Source: Yponomeuta sedellus (lineage: Eukaryota > Arthropoda > Insecta > Lepidoptera > Yponomeutidae). Taken from it: 64,000 bases of DNA. The translations under genes were made by a program, and so were the position numbers. This document shows positions 32,961 through 41,324 of the stretch, in pieces (position 1 is the stretch's first letter; each line of letters opens with the position of its first letter). Location of the stretch: positions 9,685,873-9,749,872 of the forward strand of contig OW203745.1 in assembly GCA_934045075.1 (NCBI GenBank), given 5' to 3'. The notes under the pieces are model-generated. The model did not search any database, was not told the DNA's origin, and worked only from the letters and a program-made list of their open reading frames with translations.

Positions 32961-33012
32961 CATTATTAGGACATTGTTTTTTAGATGATTGTTTTTCAAC
33001 AACTATAGCAAC

Positions 33013-33226
33013 ATAACATTACAACATAACATTTACATACAGACACATCCATTGCTTTTGGCCCCACACTACGTTACCCTGTGTCGTTGGAACCAGATAC
33101 AACGACATCACAAACATGTAAACGTCCAAGACCTGGGGTTTTTTTTCGTCCCCAGCCGGGTTTCGAACCCGGGACCTCTCGCACAGTAGGCAGATGCGCT
33201 ACCGCTCCGCCATAGAGGTCGTCAAC
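33013..33226 (-). mobile_element. SINE-F: tRNA-derived
   Basis: Minus strand: GGCGGAGCGGTAGCGCATC (box A), CGGGTTCGAAACCCGG (T arm), CCCCAGGTCTTGGACGTTTA, then ACACAGGGTAACGTAGTGTG. Copies at 43207 and 52894. It lies just 3' of the lysozyme last exon. Confidence 0.88.
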
Positions 33227-33330
33227 TATAGTCGTGCGTATACCATTCTATTGATAAACTATGTGAGTATTAGACTCGAAGGCCCGTTCTCACCAAGACG
33301 AGCCTCCTGCCAGCCTGCCCTCTCAGTGAC

Positions 33331-33464
33331 CTAACACCTGGACAGGTCAGGGAGGTTCTTCTCCTTGCAGTAGGCGTGTGAGCTAGGCCATCCCTTGAAC
33401 CCGACTCGATCGTAGACACGCTTGGCGCATCGCACGTCGTCGGCTAGGTCCTCGTTTAGGAGCT
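33331..33464 (-). CDS. c-type lysozyme(-like), last exon
   Basis: C-terminal exon of a c-type lysozyme-family (GH22) protein, secreted in insects for bacterial wall lysis or digestion. The minus-strand frame gives LLNEDLADDVRCAKRVYDR, then GFKGWPSSHAYC, then KEKNLPDLSRC and TAG. Family landmarks are the L-L-x-D-x-L/I-x-D helix, CAK-x-Y-x-R, and a C-terminal LPD-x-S-x-C ending directly before the stop. Cysteine spacings are 14, 20 and 11. The acceptor CTTGCAG leaves AG of a split codon (phase 1), matching the donor at 33866. The usual AWYGW is replaced by GWPSS, so it may be a lysozyme-like protein. The catalytic Glu/Asp exon is not visible, so activity cannot be judged. The 3' UTR runs into repeat O within about 40 bp, and I saw no AATAAA. 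Confidence 0.88.
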
Positions 33465-33699
33465 CTGCAAGTTTGGGAGCAGTGGTTAAGTTGGGCCTTT
33501 TTGTCTATAGTAGAAGTGTTTTTTTGAAGGGGCCTGCTTTTGGGGAACTTGCTTCAAACTTAGAATTTTTCATACGTGTTTCATACACTAAAAGAGATGG
33601 GAAAACTTACGAAAGAAACAACGAATACAATATTGTTTTGAGATGTTTTGACGGTTTTAAAAAATGCGAATTTTTTTATGAATATCATAATATTATGCG

Positions 33700-33775
33700 C
33701 TATGGCGCTCATTAGGGGAGGGCTGTGTAAAGCAGTGCACTACGTAATATAGCCTGAAGAAGCAGAAGATATAAA
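33700..33775 (+). mobile_element. Repeat D 3' fragment in lysozyme intron
   Basis: ATGGCGCTCATTAGGGGAGG, GCTGTGTAAAGCAGTGCAC and TATAGCCTGAAGAAGCAG match the 3' end of D at 35930-35970. Confidence 0.6.
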
Positions 33776-33865
33776 AATTAATTATTTTTTTGTTTAATTC
33801 ACAACCTCTTCAAAACATTATATTTTCCAGTTTTTAAAACGGCTGAATGTGAGAATTCAATTTAC

Positions 33866-33929
33866 CTTCACATTTCATAGCGCAGAGTCCACCTTTCCTT
33901 GCTTTCTTGCACCAGTCTTTGTTGTTGAT
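33866..33929 (-). CDS. c-type lysozyme(-like), penultimate exon
   Basis: Sixty-four bases on the minus strand give INNKDWCKKARKGG, LCAMKCE and one extra G. The acceptor is strong (TTCTTTTGTTCGCAG) and the donor is GAAG|GTAAAT. It starts in phase 0 at the Ile of the family's F-Q-I-N motif and ends in phase 1. Joined to the next exon across a 401-bp intron it continues C-E-E-L-L without a break. It supplies three of the six visible cysteines (C, nine on C, four on C). The C-A-M-K-C pair and 14-residue step to the next Cys match c-type lysozymes. The first of those loops is three residues shorter than in hen lysozyme. The preceding exon(s), with signal peptide and active site, should lie above 33929. 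I scanned for a Y-G-x-F-Q donor to the window end and found none. Confidence 0.87.
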
Positions 33930-34071
33930 CTGCGAACAAAAGAATATATCTTAAATCTTTATCAGCTCCATTTGCTCAATGAAGTATGTAGAACAATAGT
34001 ACTGGCCTGGTTACGCTATAGTAATAATGATAATATCCTGTACTATAGATACGAGAATATTAAACTAGTTT

Positions 34072-34107
34072 GAAACCAGGACAAGTGTTTGTGTTGTAGG
34101 GCAGTTA
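34072..34107 (+). mobile_element. SINE-F/G tail fragment
   Basis: ACCAGGACAAGTGTTTGTG and TTGTAGGGCAGTTATT compare with 54780-54825. It abuts the Harbinger-type element. Confidence 0.45.
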
Positions 34108-34568
34108 TTAGGCTAGGCGCATGCTGAGACGCAGGCAACGCAACACAGCGCAGGGCAGCGCAGATTTTGTAAAGTATGGAACGTCATTGAGCTACGAACG
34201 CTGCGGCGCGCGCTCAGGCACTTGCGACGCCAGACATGACATGTCCTGCTGTGCGTCACTTTGTATTGCCAGCACAGATTTCTGCGCGACGCGTGCACGT
34301 CGAGGCCTGTTTACTAACAGTTTTGTTGCAATGACAGAACATTTAATTGAATTAGTTCGCTGTGAACCTTGTTTGTATGATACAAATCATCCGGACTATT
34401 CAAAAAAGGCATTGAAAGAGTTATTATGGGTGAGAATTGCCAAGGAATGGAGCGAATAGTTGCGTCGCAGCATGCGGAGGGGGGCTGTCTGTCTCAACTG
34501 CCCTGCCTTGTACTGCACTGTGCTGTGCTGTACTGCGTCGCCTGCATTTCATCATGCCTCTAGCCTTA
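34108..34568. mobile_element. PIF/Harbinger-type element, 455 bp
   Basis: TTA at 34108-34110 and 34566-34568 is the 3-bp target duplication typical of PIF/Harbinger. TIRs of about 53 bp begin GGCTAGGCGCATGCTGAGAC at the left and GGCTAGAGGCATGATGAAAT at the right (complement), roughly 77 percent identical, continuing as ACGCAnnACAGCnCAG. The interior holds a MADF-like reading frame and no transposase, so it is non-autonomous. It lies in the lysozyme intron, about 180 bp upstream of the penultimate exon. Confidence 0.85.
34331..34459 (+). pseudogene. MADF-like domain fragment
   Basis: ATG at 34331 opens MTEHLIELVRCEPCLYD, then TNHPDYSKKALKELLWVRIA and KEWSE, stop. The pattern LIxLVRxxPxLYDxxHPDYxxxxxxxxxWxxIAxE is the start of the MADF DNA-binding domain, carried by the accessory protein of many PIF/Harbinger transposons. 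It is 42 residues; a full MADF domain is about 80-90. The frame is open upstream to 34121, but that part is the TIR. Either a trimmed relic of ORF1 or the first exon of a spliced ORF1. Confidence 0.8.
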
Positions 34569-34675
34569 TTGTTGAATGTTGGTGAAGCGAATAAGATTTG
34601 TTCCCGGTTATTGACCCTGGTCTCTGCCTATACAGGTATGTATAGGCAGAGACCAGGGTCAATAACCGGGTTATA
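34569..34675 (+). pseudogene. LINE-P scrap converted to a hairpin
   Basis: TTGAATGTTGGTGAAGCGAA (N-V-G-E-A) is followed by arm 34603-34633 (CCCGGTTATTGACCCTGGTC...), AGGTAT, then the exact 31-bp complement 34640-34670. The ORF end (YPSGIQA) is replaced by the inverted copy. Confidence 0.8.
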
Positions 34676-34679
34676 TGTC

Positions 34680-35019
34680 ATGTTATTATTATTGTTGATA
34701 GGGCTGCCACCGGGCCCCAAGAGATTACAAGATGAATATACGTCACAATGTAAATATCACCATTCACACCACATGGCCTGAATTCTATTATTGCTGTGTA
34801 GTACAATGATGATTGCATGAACGCGTCGATTTCATTTAATTGTCGCCAAAGCGTGCAGAGGTCATGCAGCGCCTCGATTTCATTTCATTGCCGCCTAAGC
34901 GTCCACATCTTCTAGGCGTCAAGGGTATGAAGAAACAGATCGCGTGACCCGAGCGTGTATCTCGCAGTGTATTCTAAGAATTGTAAGAGAATACAGAGTT
35001 ATACCCGCATGATCAGCGT
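34680..35019. other. Unrecognised stretch with a short repeat
   Basis: GCGTCGATTTCATTTAATTG with CGCCAAAGCGTGCA, and GCCTCGATTTCATTTCATTG with CCGCCTAAGCGTCCA, form a ~55-bp diverged tandem pair (34823-34910). No gene. Confidence 0.55.
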
Positions 35020-35115
35020 GGGGATTATGGGCATTACCCCCTATGATAGCACAACGTGGCGCTCTTTAGGGGAGGGCTATGTCCAGCAGTGGACTAGTAT
35101 AGCCTGACAACGACG
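35020..35115 (+). mobile_element. Repeat D, 3' part
   Basis: AGCGTGGGGATTATGGGCAT, AGCACAACGTGGCGCTCTTT, then GGCTATGTCCAGCAGTGGAC and a CGACGACGG tail. Confidence 0.85.
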
Positions 35116-35132
35116 ACGGCAGAGTTAATAAT

Positions 35133-35655
35133 AAAAAAACCGGCCAAGTGCGAGTCAGACTCGCGCACCGAGGGTTCCGTACAAACCTGTATTATAGACC
35201 TGAGTATTTGGTATGAATTTCAATTTAATACCTCTACGCGTTTATGAGGAAATGGGTAGTAAGTTTAATATTATTAAAAAAAAATATATTATGTGATGTA
35301 ACTAAAAATTTATGGTTTTCGTAATTTTTCCTTTATCTATGCTATAAGACGTTGCTTCGTACCAAATTTCAAGATTCTAAGTTCACGGGAAGCACCCTGT
35401 AGGTTTTGATTCCCTTGCAAGTGTCGAAAATTTGCGGCGTAAACGGCTGTATCTTTTGATTGCGTTGGCTTAGAAGTTTGATTTTTTCACAGCTTCAAGG
35501 GACAGTAGATCTGAGTAATTGATATAAATTTCAGCTTCATACCTCCTCGCGTTCCTGAGAAAAAGGGTCTTGACAGACGGACGGACGGACAGACGGACAA
35601 CAAAGTGATCCTATAAGGGTTCCGTTTTTTCCTTTTGAGGTACGGAACCCTAAAA
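35133..35655 (+). mobile_element. Repeat Q, copy 2 (523 bp)
   Basis: Almost identical to 10501-11028. Visible differences are single bases (for example CTAAGTTCACGGG against CTGAGTTCACGGG) and one GGAC unit fewer. Same orientation. It inserted in the tail of a repeat D copy. Confidence 0.92.
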
Positions 35656-35728
35656 ACTACCCATAGTAATTTTAGAATGTTCTTTTAACTTGTTGCTAGA
35701 TAGAACTATACACTATAATAAACTGCTG

Positions 35729-35985
35729 CGTGGTGTCGGATTAGAGAATAGCACCAACCCAAATTCTTCCCGCGGGTGTCGTAATAGGCGACTAAGGGAT
35801 ACAAACCGGGGGGTGGGCAGCAGCGCCCCCTGCAGTACAATTCCACCGAACTGCGATCCCCAACCCGCATGCCCAGCGTGGGGATTATGGGCATTACCTC
35901 CTATGAGCACAACGTGGCGCTTTTTAGGGCAGGGCTATGTCCAGCAGTGGACTAGTACCTATAGCCTGACAACGACGACTATAAT
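35729..35985 (+). mobile_element. Repeat D, near full length
   Basis: Starts TGCTGCGTGGTGTCGG, with TTCCCGCGGGTGTCGTAAT, GCAGCAGCGCCCCCTGCAG and CCGCATGCCCAGCGTGGGG. It ends CAGCAGTGGACTAGTACC and TATAGCCTGACAACGACGA. The 3' motif resembles lepidopteran LINE 3' ends. Confidence 0.85.
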
Positions 35986-35999
35986 AAATATTTTATTTT

Positions 36000-36480
36000 T
36001 ATTATACCGGCTCCTATGATATAAGTACAAGGTAAAACAATATAGCAATCGTTTCCCCGACTGCCACGATTCAGGCTCGACTTGTGTGGAAGTCACTGTG
36101 TAACCATTAACATTGTACAAATATTTGTTTGGCAATAAACTTATTATTATTATTTTTTTATTTATTTACTGGTAGTTCCGAACACCGTACTTTTTAGGCA
36201 GAAAGAGAAGCCCTCCCCCCTTTACTCTCATCATTTGTATCGCAAAGAAATAGGAAACTTGCAAAGGTGACGAAGTCAATGTATATGTTACGCGGCACGC
36301 TACGAAGCGCACGCCCACCGGATATGCGCATGTCGTTTGAAGTTGAAGACCGCGGGTTAGGATTTCAGTAGTCTATGTACCAACCTAGAGTGCCAAAATC
36401 ATAACCTTGATCGGGTAAATATGTCCTTGTTGTAGGATTTCTTAATGATTCTCGATACACACACATAGTTATTTAATGAA
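36000..36480. other. Unrecognised stretch
   Basis: GGCAATAAACTTATTATTAT near 36130 looks like a retroelement tail. Nothing else recognised. Confidence 0.4.
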
Positions 36481-36482
36481 CG

Positions 36483-36686
36483 GGTCTAATCGCGATGATT
36501 TATTAGGTAAAACGTAATTACCTTATTTCCCGACCGACCTGTCCGTGAGCGTGAAAAGTGACTACCCACAATAATTGACCGTACTCGCCACTTCAGTCTG
36601 CCCGAGACCTCGGCAACTGTAACGCTGCGGAAACGTCGGGGCATAAGGTAATTACGTTTTACCTAATAAATCATCGCGATTAGACC
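36483..36686. mobile_element. 204-bp foldback with GAAACGTCGG core
   Basis: GGTCTAATCGCGATGATTTA (36483 on) to CCGAC 36534 is mirrored by 36635-36686, about 52 bp with 2-3 mismatches. The core has CCGAGACCTCGG and CGGAAACGTCGGGG, as in 22157-22332. Confidence 0.85.
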
Positions 36687-36724
36687 GTTTAATATATGTA
36701 ACTGTCTCCTTGTGGTGACTATGA

Positions 36725-36900
36725 CAGCGGTGGTAGCTCAGTAGGTAGAACCATGGACTCGGAAGCGAGAGCCCCAGGTTTGATCCTGAGTGCGGGCATG
36801 TACCAATGACTTTGTTTAATTTCAAAGTTACGTACATTTGCGAATTTGTAGTCGCAATACCACACGCTAACTGTGAAGGAAAACATCGTGAGGAAACCCG
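36725..36900 (+). mobile_element. SINE-B
   Basis: CGGTGGTAGCTCAGTAGGTAG (box A), CCAGGTTTGATCCTGAG (box B, degenerate), AGTCGCAATACCACACGC and GAAAACATCGTGAGGAAACC. Confidence 0.85.
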
Positions 36901-36984
36901 CGGCTTGGTTGGCTCCGTACGTATTGACTAGTCTTTCCTGTGGGCTAGGCCAATTAAGCTGTCAGGATGGTATAGGTGCTGGTG

Positions 36985-37115
36985 CTGGGCAAGCCTACAC
37001 CATCTATAAAAACCATGTCCCAGGCACTACAGCGTCGGAGTGGTCCCTTCACCCATCTAGTGTGTGTGAAGATGCCACTAGACGCTGTATAAATCATCTC
37101 ATTAAGTAGATGCAA
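36985..37115 (-). mobile_element. Repeat S
   Basis: Complement: ATGAGATGATTTATACAGCG, AGTGGCATCTTCA, GACCACTCCGACGCTGTAG and TGCCTGGGACATGG. Counterpart at 32765-32870. Confidence 0.65.
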
Positions 37116-37782
37116 AAAAAGGCCTGGTGGTAAAAACTTCTTCTCTTTTCGGTTCAGCAAAAGCAAATTTGGTAAAGTCCGATTTTAAACCCACGGCGTA
37201 ACATAAGTGAATTAATTAAAATCATGTTTGCTGACGACAAACAAAATAAGCCGACGTCGGCTTGTTGGCGGGCGCATATTTTCATTATGGGCTACATGGA
37301 AAAACAGCGTATCTCGAAATTCAGCCCCAATTTTCGGGCCAATCGGATTATAGCTTTGGCTAGCTGTAGTTATGTACAGAACACCGGCTGCGGCTAAATA
37401 AATATATATAAAGATAGTTTGATAGATACTCGTAGATGGACAGATAGATAGAGAGACAGATAGATAGGTAGATATTTGATGTACTCGTACTTGTCAACTA
37501 GTTACTCTACATCATAGCTATTTAGTGAAAAATATTTATGGGTTCAGGTTTAATATCTGTAGTAACTTTTTGTATAAACTTTAGCCTGTTTCTTGTTTTT
37601 TTTTTTCCAAATAAATAAAATAGAGAACACAGAAAAGGAAAATACACAGAAAATTCTTAATGTAAGAGTTCAACAACGTAGGGTCCTAACCACTAGACTA
37701 TCACGGCGAAGAGCTCGTGGCCTAGGCGAACCGAGTGATTGGAATCAATCACTTGGGTTAAGCAATAACAGGCGTGGTCAGG
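37116..37782. other. Unrecognised stretch with GATA-rich tract
   Basis: 37430-37475 holds GATAGATAG/GACAGATAG runs. ATATCTGTAGTAACT at 37553 is a scrap of the 27889 foldback family. No gene. Confidence 0.5.
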
Positions 37783-38065
37783 TACAGGATGGGTGAGCGT
37801 CCCATGACTACCGCTAGTGGCATTTTTCCGAGCGTTTCCGTGCTTCACAAGGCACGTTAAGCCGTTGGTGCCGGCTGTCATATAATGGCAGTCGTTAAGC
37901 CATGTCAGAGGCCTTATGGGCGGCTTGATAACTTCTGACAGTAAGGCCGGCCACTGTCTTACAATCCTCCACCAACCCGGACTTGGCCCCCGTGGTGGAG
38001 TATGGCCTAACTTTCCTGCGATGCAGGAAGAGACCCGTGCCCCAGCAGTGGGGACATACAGGGGT
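37783..38065 (-). mobile_element. Repeat C, near full length
   Basis: Runs from GGATGGGTGAGCGTCCCATG through TTGATAACTTCTGACAGTAA to GCCCCAGCAGTGGGGACAT. It is the best reference copy for family C. Confidence 0.9.
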
Positions 38066-38099
38066 TGATAACGAAGAGTTCAACGGCAGCCTTATCCCT

Positions 38100-38213
38100 A
38101 AAAGGAAAACTAAAGTGATCTCTTCGTGGATTCGATCGATATCAACCCTTGTGGGGACATACAAGGGTTGAAATCGATTGAATCCACGAAGAGATCACTT
38201 TAGTTTTCCTTTT
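38100..38213. repeat. 53-bp inverted duplication, 8-bp spacer
   Basis: AAAAGGAAAACTAAAGTGATC...CAACCCTTGT (38100-38152) and its complement (38161-38213) differ at two bases around GGGGACAT. The arm crosses a junction between H-like (AGTGATCTCTTC) and C-like (ATCAACCCTTG) text, so it was duplicated after those repeats were joined. Confidence 0.93.
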
Positions 38214-38656
38214 CCATTTACTTAATTAAATAAAAAAACTAATAAATAAGAATAATGAATGTATAAATTTGTAATCTATCGTCTATAAAGTTAAGAATTT
38301 AAAATTTTCTGTTTGTTATAATTTGCGTGCTTTTTCCACTTACAAGTTTTTATTGAGCTGCAAAGCCCAATAAAAACTTAGAACAAAATGCTATGAAAAT
38401 GTCTTATTTGGTATTTTTCTTTGTTCACAGGTAAAAATGGTGCTCGCGCCAAGATCTGCTGCAGTGGTAGCATTTGTATCACTAGATACTTTAAAGGATA
38501 CGACAACTGCTGCTATTAGCTTAAAGATGACATTAATATACTCATGACATAACGTATGACGTAAATTATGGTTTTTATGCGACTCCGAAACCAACGAATA
38601 TTTAGAAGGTTAAACCTTTTGCTCTTGCTAGACATTCCATCTTTAGCTATTTTTTG
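38214..38656. other. AT-rich stretch, small hairpin
   Basis: AAGTTTTTATTG / CAATAAAAACTT (about 38345-38376) form a hairpin. TTCTTTGTTCACAG at 38417-38430 resembles an acceptor and is followed by a 38-codon open frame, but no other exon supports it. Confidence 0.4.
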
Positions 38657-38752
38657 TTATTTTTGCTTTTGGCAAATGTCTCTTTTAAAATCTACACATA
38701 CGATACCCGTGCTTTTAATATTTTGCTTCTCAATTGAAAAGTCCACAAGATC
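38657..38752 (-). pseudogene. Possible piggyBac-like transposase tail
   Basis: Minus-strand frame with L-V-D-F-S-I-E-K-Q-N, IKSTGIVCVDFKRDICQK and a stop. The pattern T-G-x-x-C-x-x-C/F-K-x-x-I-C-x-K resembles the C-terminal zinc-binding motif of piggyBac-family transposases, with some cysteines and the His lost. Short and decayed; other zinc-ribbon proteins are possible. Confidence 0.35.
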
Positions 38753-38759
38753 TTGTCAA

Positions 38760-39714
38760 CCTGAACGTCGAAAATACCCATAAAATCGCTAATGTCGATA
38801 TTATAGTAAGCGATCAATAGCGAATTAGAAGTTGTCCTGAATTAGCGTCTTAAAAGTTTTTATGAGATTGATATTTTCTAAAATGTTACATAGGGTCAGG
38901 GCCGGATTAAGAAGTGTGGAGGCCCTGGGTCAACAAAGGAGTGGAGGCCAATAAATGCTTTTGAAACTAATTACTTAGCTTCGCCACATACGACATTAGG
39001 TCAAAATCATCTATGGCTTTCAATTTGGGGCCTCTTTCAAGTAGCCCTCCTCTCTTTAATCTGGATCAGCATAGGTTTTACATAATTTTATTAAATTCGG
39101 ACTTTACACACTCTGCCAATGTCGCAGATTCTACTGTAGAAAAATATCCTACATGTGGTTTGAAACATTATCAACCAGACACATTCACTACCAAACAAAA
39201 CTGAATTGAACGAACTGGGACGCAGTACCTACGTAAGTACTTCACGGTCAAAATACACACATATTTTGTGGTCATGTTCGTGGTAAAAGGGCTGAACATT
39301 GACATCACAGAGGTAAAGTTTGCATTGCATTTTATTATATTAGCGTGATTGGAATGGTCAGCTGACCAATGTCACAGTAGCGACTAAATCCGGTTATATT
39401 TTTGTTATTTTTAATTTACTGAAAATGCATTTTATTTGCCACGCCGGATTTCCATCAGATTCCGTTACCGTATTAATTTTAAGCAAAACATTTTGGATGT
39501 TTTCAATCATCGGACTCCTGGGAGTGAACGTTTTAACCAACAAAGATTAGTTTTTTTTTATCACGATCCTCTGTGCCGGATTATATTTTGAGCCACTGCA
39601 CGAATATTTATTTAGACGAGAATATTTTTTAACTGAATCGCTCGTACCCCCGGCTGTCTGAGTGATCTGAAACGATCACAAAGGTCAAGCAACATAGGGC
39701 GCGTTTAGTGCATG
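38760..39714. other. Unrecognised stretch
   Basis: GGGTCAGGGCCGGATTAAGAA with GGAGGCCCTGGG (38893-38930) looks like a hAT-related relic motif seen in insects, but too little remains. No gene. Confidence 0.35.
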
Positions 39715-39990
39715 GATCGTCTCTGACTAACGCTAGTGGCATTTTTCCGAGCGGTTCCGTGCTTCGCAAGGCACGTTAAGCAGTTGGTGCCGGCTGTCGT
39801 CGATACATGTCAGTCGTTAAGCCATATCAGAGACTTAAGGCAGCAAACTTCTTGAGAACTTCTGAAAGGAAGACCAGCCACTAGTCTTGCAAGCCTTCAC
39901 TAAACCGTACTTGGTCCCTTTGGTGGAGTATGGCCTATACATTCCTCAGGGAAGAAACCCGTGCTCCTCGGTTGGGACATGATGGGTTGA
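39715..39990 (-). mobile_element. Repeat C, diverged
   Basis: CTAACGCTAGTGGCATTTTT, TCGCAAGGCACGTTAAGC, CTTTGGTGGAGTATGGCC and GATGGGTTGATAATGATG. Confidence 0.8.
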
Positions 39991-40162
39991 TAATGATGAT
40001 TTTTCAACAAATAGGCACCGAAAATGTAACTTTGGACAAAGGCCCGCTTAGTCGCCTACTCGACTTGATACGATAACGATGACCATTAGGGTGAACGCGT
40101 TTTCGTTTGTAATCTACCTATATATCAGCGTTTTGTTTACATTCGGTGAAAGTGTATCTGAC

Positions 40163-40371
40163 ACGGTGTTTCAGAAAACCTATTAAGAGGCTTTCACCCA
40201 TGCCGGGATTCGAACCCGCGACCTCTGGCTATCCGTGCCAGCGCTCTTCCAATTGAGCTAATGGGCGACTCACCGGCATCAGTGAAATTTCGAACCTCTT
40301 TACACTATTCTCTGTATTACGTACAGGCAGCGACATCTGGCTTAAGTAAATTGCATCACTTACGGTGTTTC
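40163..40371 (-). mobile_element. SINE-A with TSD
   Basis: ACGGTGTTTC at 40163-40172 and 40362-40371. Minus-strand copy truncated in the leader at AGTGATGCAATTTAC; tRNA-like part intact (box B GGTTCGAATCC). Confidence 0.93.
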
Positions 40372-40404
40372 GGGTTTATCCTATGTGCTAATTCAATCTA
40401 TATA

Positions 40405-40500
40405 ATGTATCTCTCTTTGTGGTGGGCACGCGTGGTAACTAAGCCCCTCCTCTCTCTCTGAGAGAACACCTGTGTCCTGCAGTCGGACGTTTAAAGGCTG
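40405..40500 (+). mobile_element. SINE-B 3' fragment
   Basis: GTGGGCACGCGTGGTAACTA, AGCCCCTCCTCTCTCTCTG and GCAGTCGGACGTTTAAAGGC. Confidence 0.6.
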
Positions 40501-40588
40501 CACAAAAATATATTTTTTACGCAGTCGGTTGGTTTTGGTTTTTTCAAAGTAGTTACTCATATTTATTTACTGAATTTACATACCAACA

Positions 40589-40670
40589 TGCTGTGTGGTG
40601 TCGGCCTAGAGAATATCACCAACCCAATTCTTCCGCGGGTGTCGTAAAAGGCGACTAAGGGACGACATCT
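40589..40670 (+). mobile_element. Repeat D, 5' part
   Basis: ATGCTGTGTGGTGTCGGCCT, AGAGAATATCACCAACCCAA and CGTAAAAGGCGACTAAGGGA. Confidence 0.85.
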
Positions 40671-40789
40671 GTTTTGTTGTGGATTTCGAAGGCTAATTTA
40701 GGCTTTAAAATCCGCACCAAAACTGAGCATAACAGAACAGATTGATGGCAATCATGAAATCTTATGATACTTATAGGTGGCAACTAGGT

Positions 40790-40890
40790 TTAAGATAACT
40801 TGAGAAAAGATGGTCAGAGTGGACATCTTTTTTCCGCTGCCTTTTTTCCACTACACTACGGCCTGAAGGCAGCAGCTTACAATTTACATT
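40790..40890 (+). repeat. Single diverged monomer of the 68-bp repeat family
   Basis: CTTGAGAAAAGATGGTCAGAG, TCTTTTTTCCGCTGCC and TTCCACTACACTACGGCCTG align with the 31221 unit and its flank. Confidence 0.5.
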
Positions 40891-41080
40891 GTATATTGAC
40901 CTTCAGCAAAAAAAAAAGGTAAATTTTTCCGCTGCTCCGACTCTCCAAGGTTTCCTGCAAGAAATCTCATACAGAGATAAGCTCGCCTTTGTATATATTA
41001 TTTCTTATGTATTATTTCTTATGTTATGTAACTGTTTAATGTTTCGTATGCAATAAAGTATAATACGATGTCGATATGAA

Positions 41081-41320
41081 TCCGTTGTATGTCCCCACTG
41101 CTGGGGCACGGGTCTCTTCCTGCATCGCAGGAAGGTTAGGCCTTATTCCACCACGGGGGCCAAGTCCGGGTTGGTGGAGGATTGTAAGATAGTGGCGGGA
41201 TAGCTGTCTCTGCCTCTGACATGGCTTAACGACAGCTATTACACGACAGCCAGCACCAACGGCTTAACGTGCCTTGCGAAGCGCAGAAGCGCTCGGAAAA
41301 AATGCTAAGTTACGGGATGG
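41081..41320 (+). mobile_element. Repeat C
   Basis: TTGTATGTCCCCACTGCTGG to GAAGCGCTCGGAAAAAATGC, with an internal deletion at GGCGGGATAGCTGTC. Confidence 0.9.
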
Positions 41321-41324
41321 TAAA

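Larger units (their letters stand above)
32560..33290 (+). mobile_element. Repeat O, copy 3, interrupted by nested insertions
   Basis: 32560-32757 matches 627-840 (GGTTATGGTTGTTTCATT, CTATTTAATTTGC, TTTCGTAGACT). The distal part resumes at 33235-33290 (AACTATGTGAGTATTAGACTC), as at 863-882. Repeats S, R and a SINE-F sit between. Confidence 0.65.

Noticed and set aside
34121..34330. N-terminal extension of the MADF frame (70 codons)
   Set aside because: Overlaps the left TIR and is low-complexity Arg/Cys/Ala; the domain itself begins after the ATG at 34331.
34437..34781. 114-codon plus-strand frame
   Set aside because: Covers the right TIR of the Harbinger-type element and the LINE-P hairpin; an artefact of GC-rich ends.
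36954..37166. 70-codon minus-strand frame with M-I-Y-T-A-S-S-G
   Set aside because: Falls on repeat S, whose other copy (32765-32870) does not preserve the frame.
38391..38594. Minus-strand frame with S-S-D-T-N-A-T-T considered as the missing lysozyme exon 2
   Set aside because: No W-V-C-L-V-E-x-E-S or Y-G-x-F-Q motif and no donor in the required phase.
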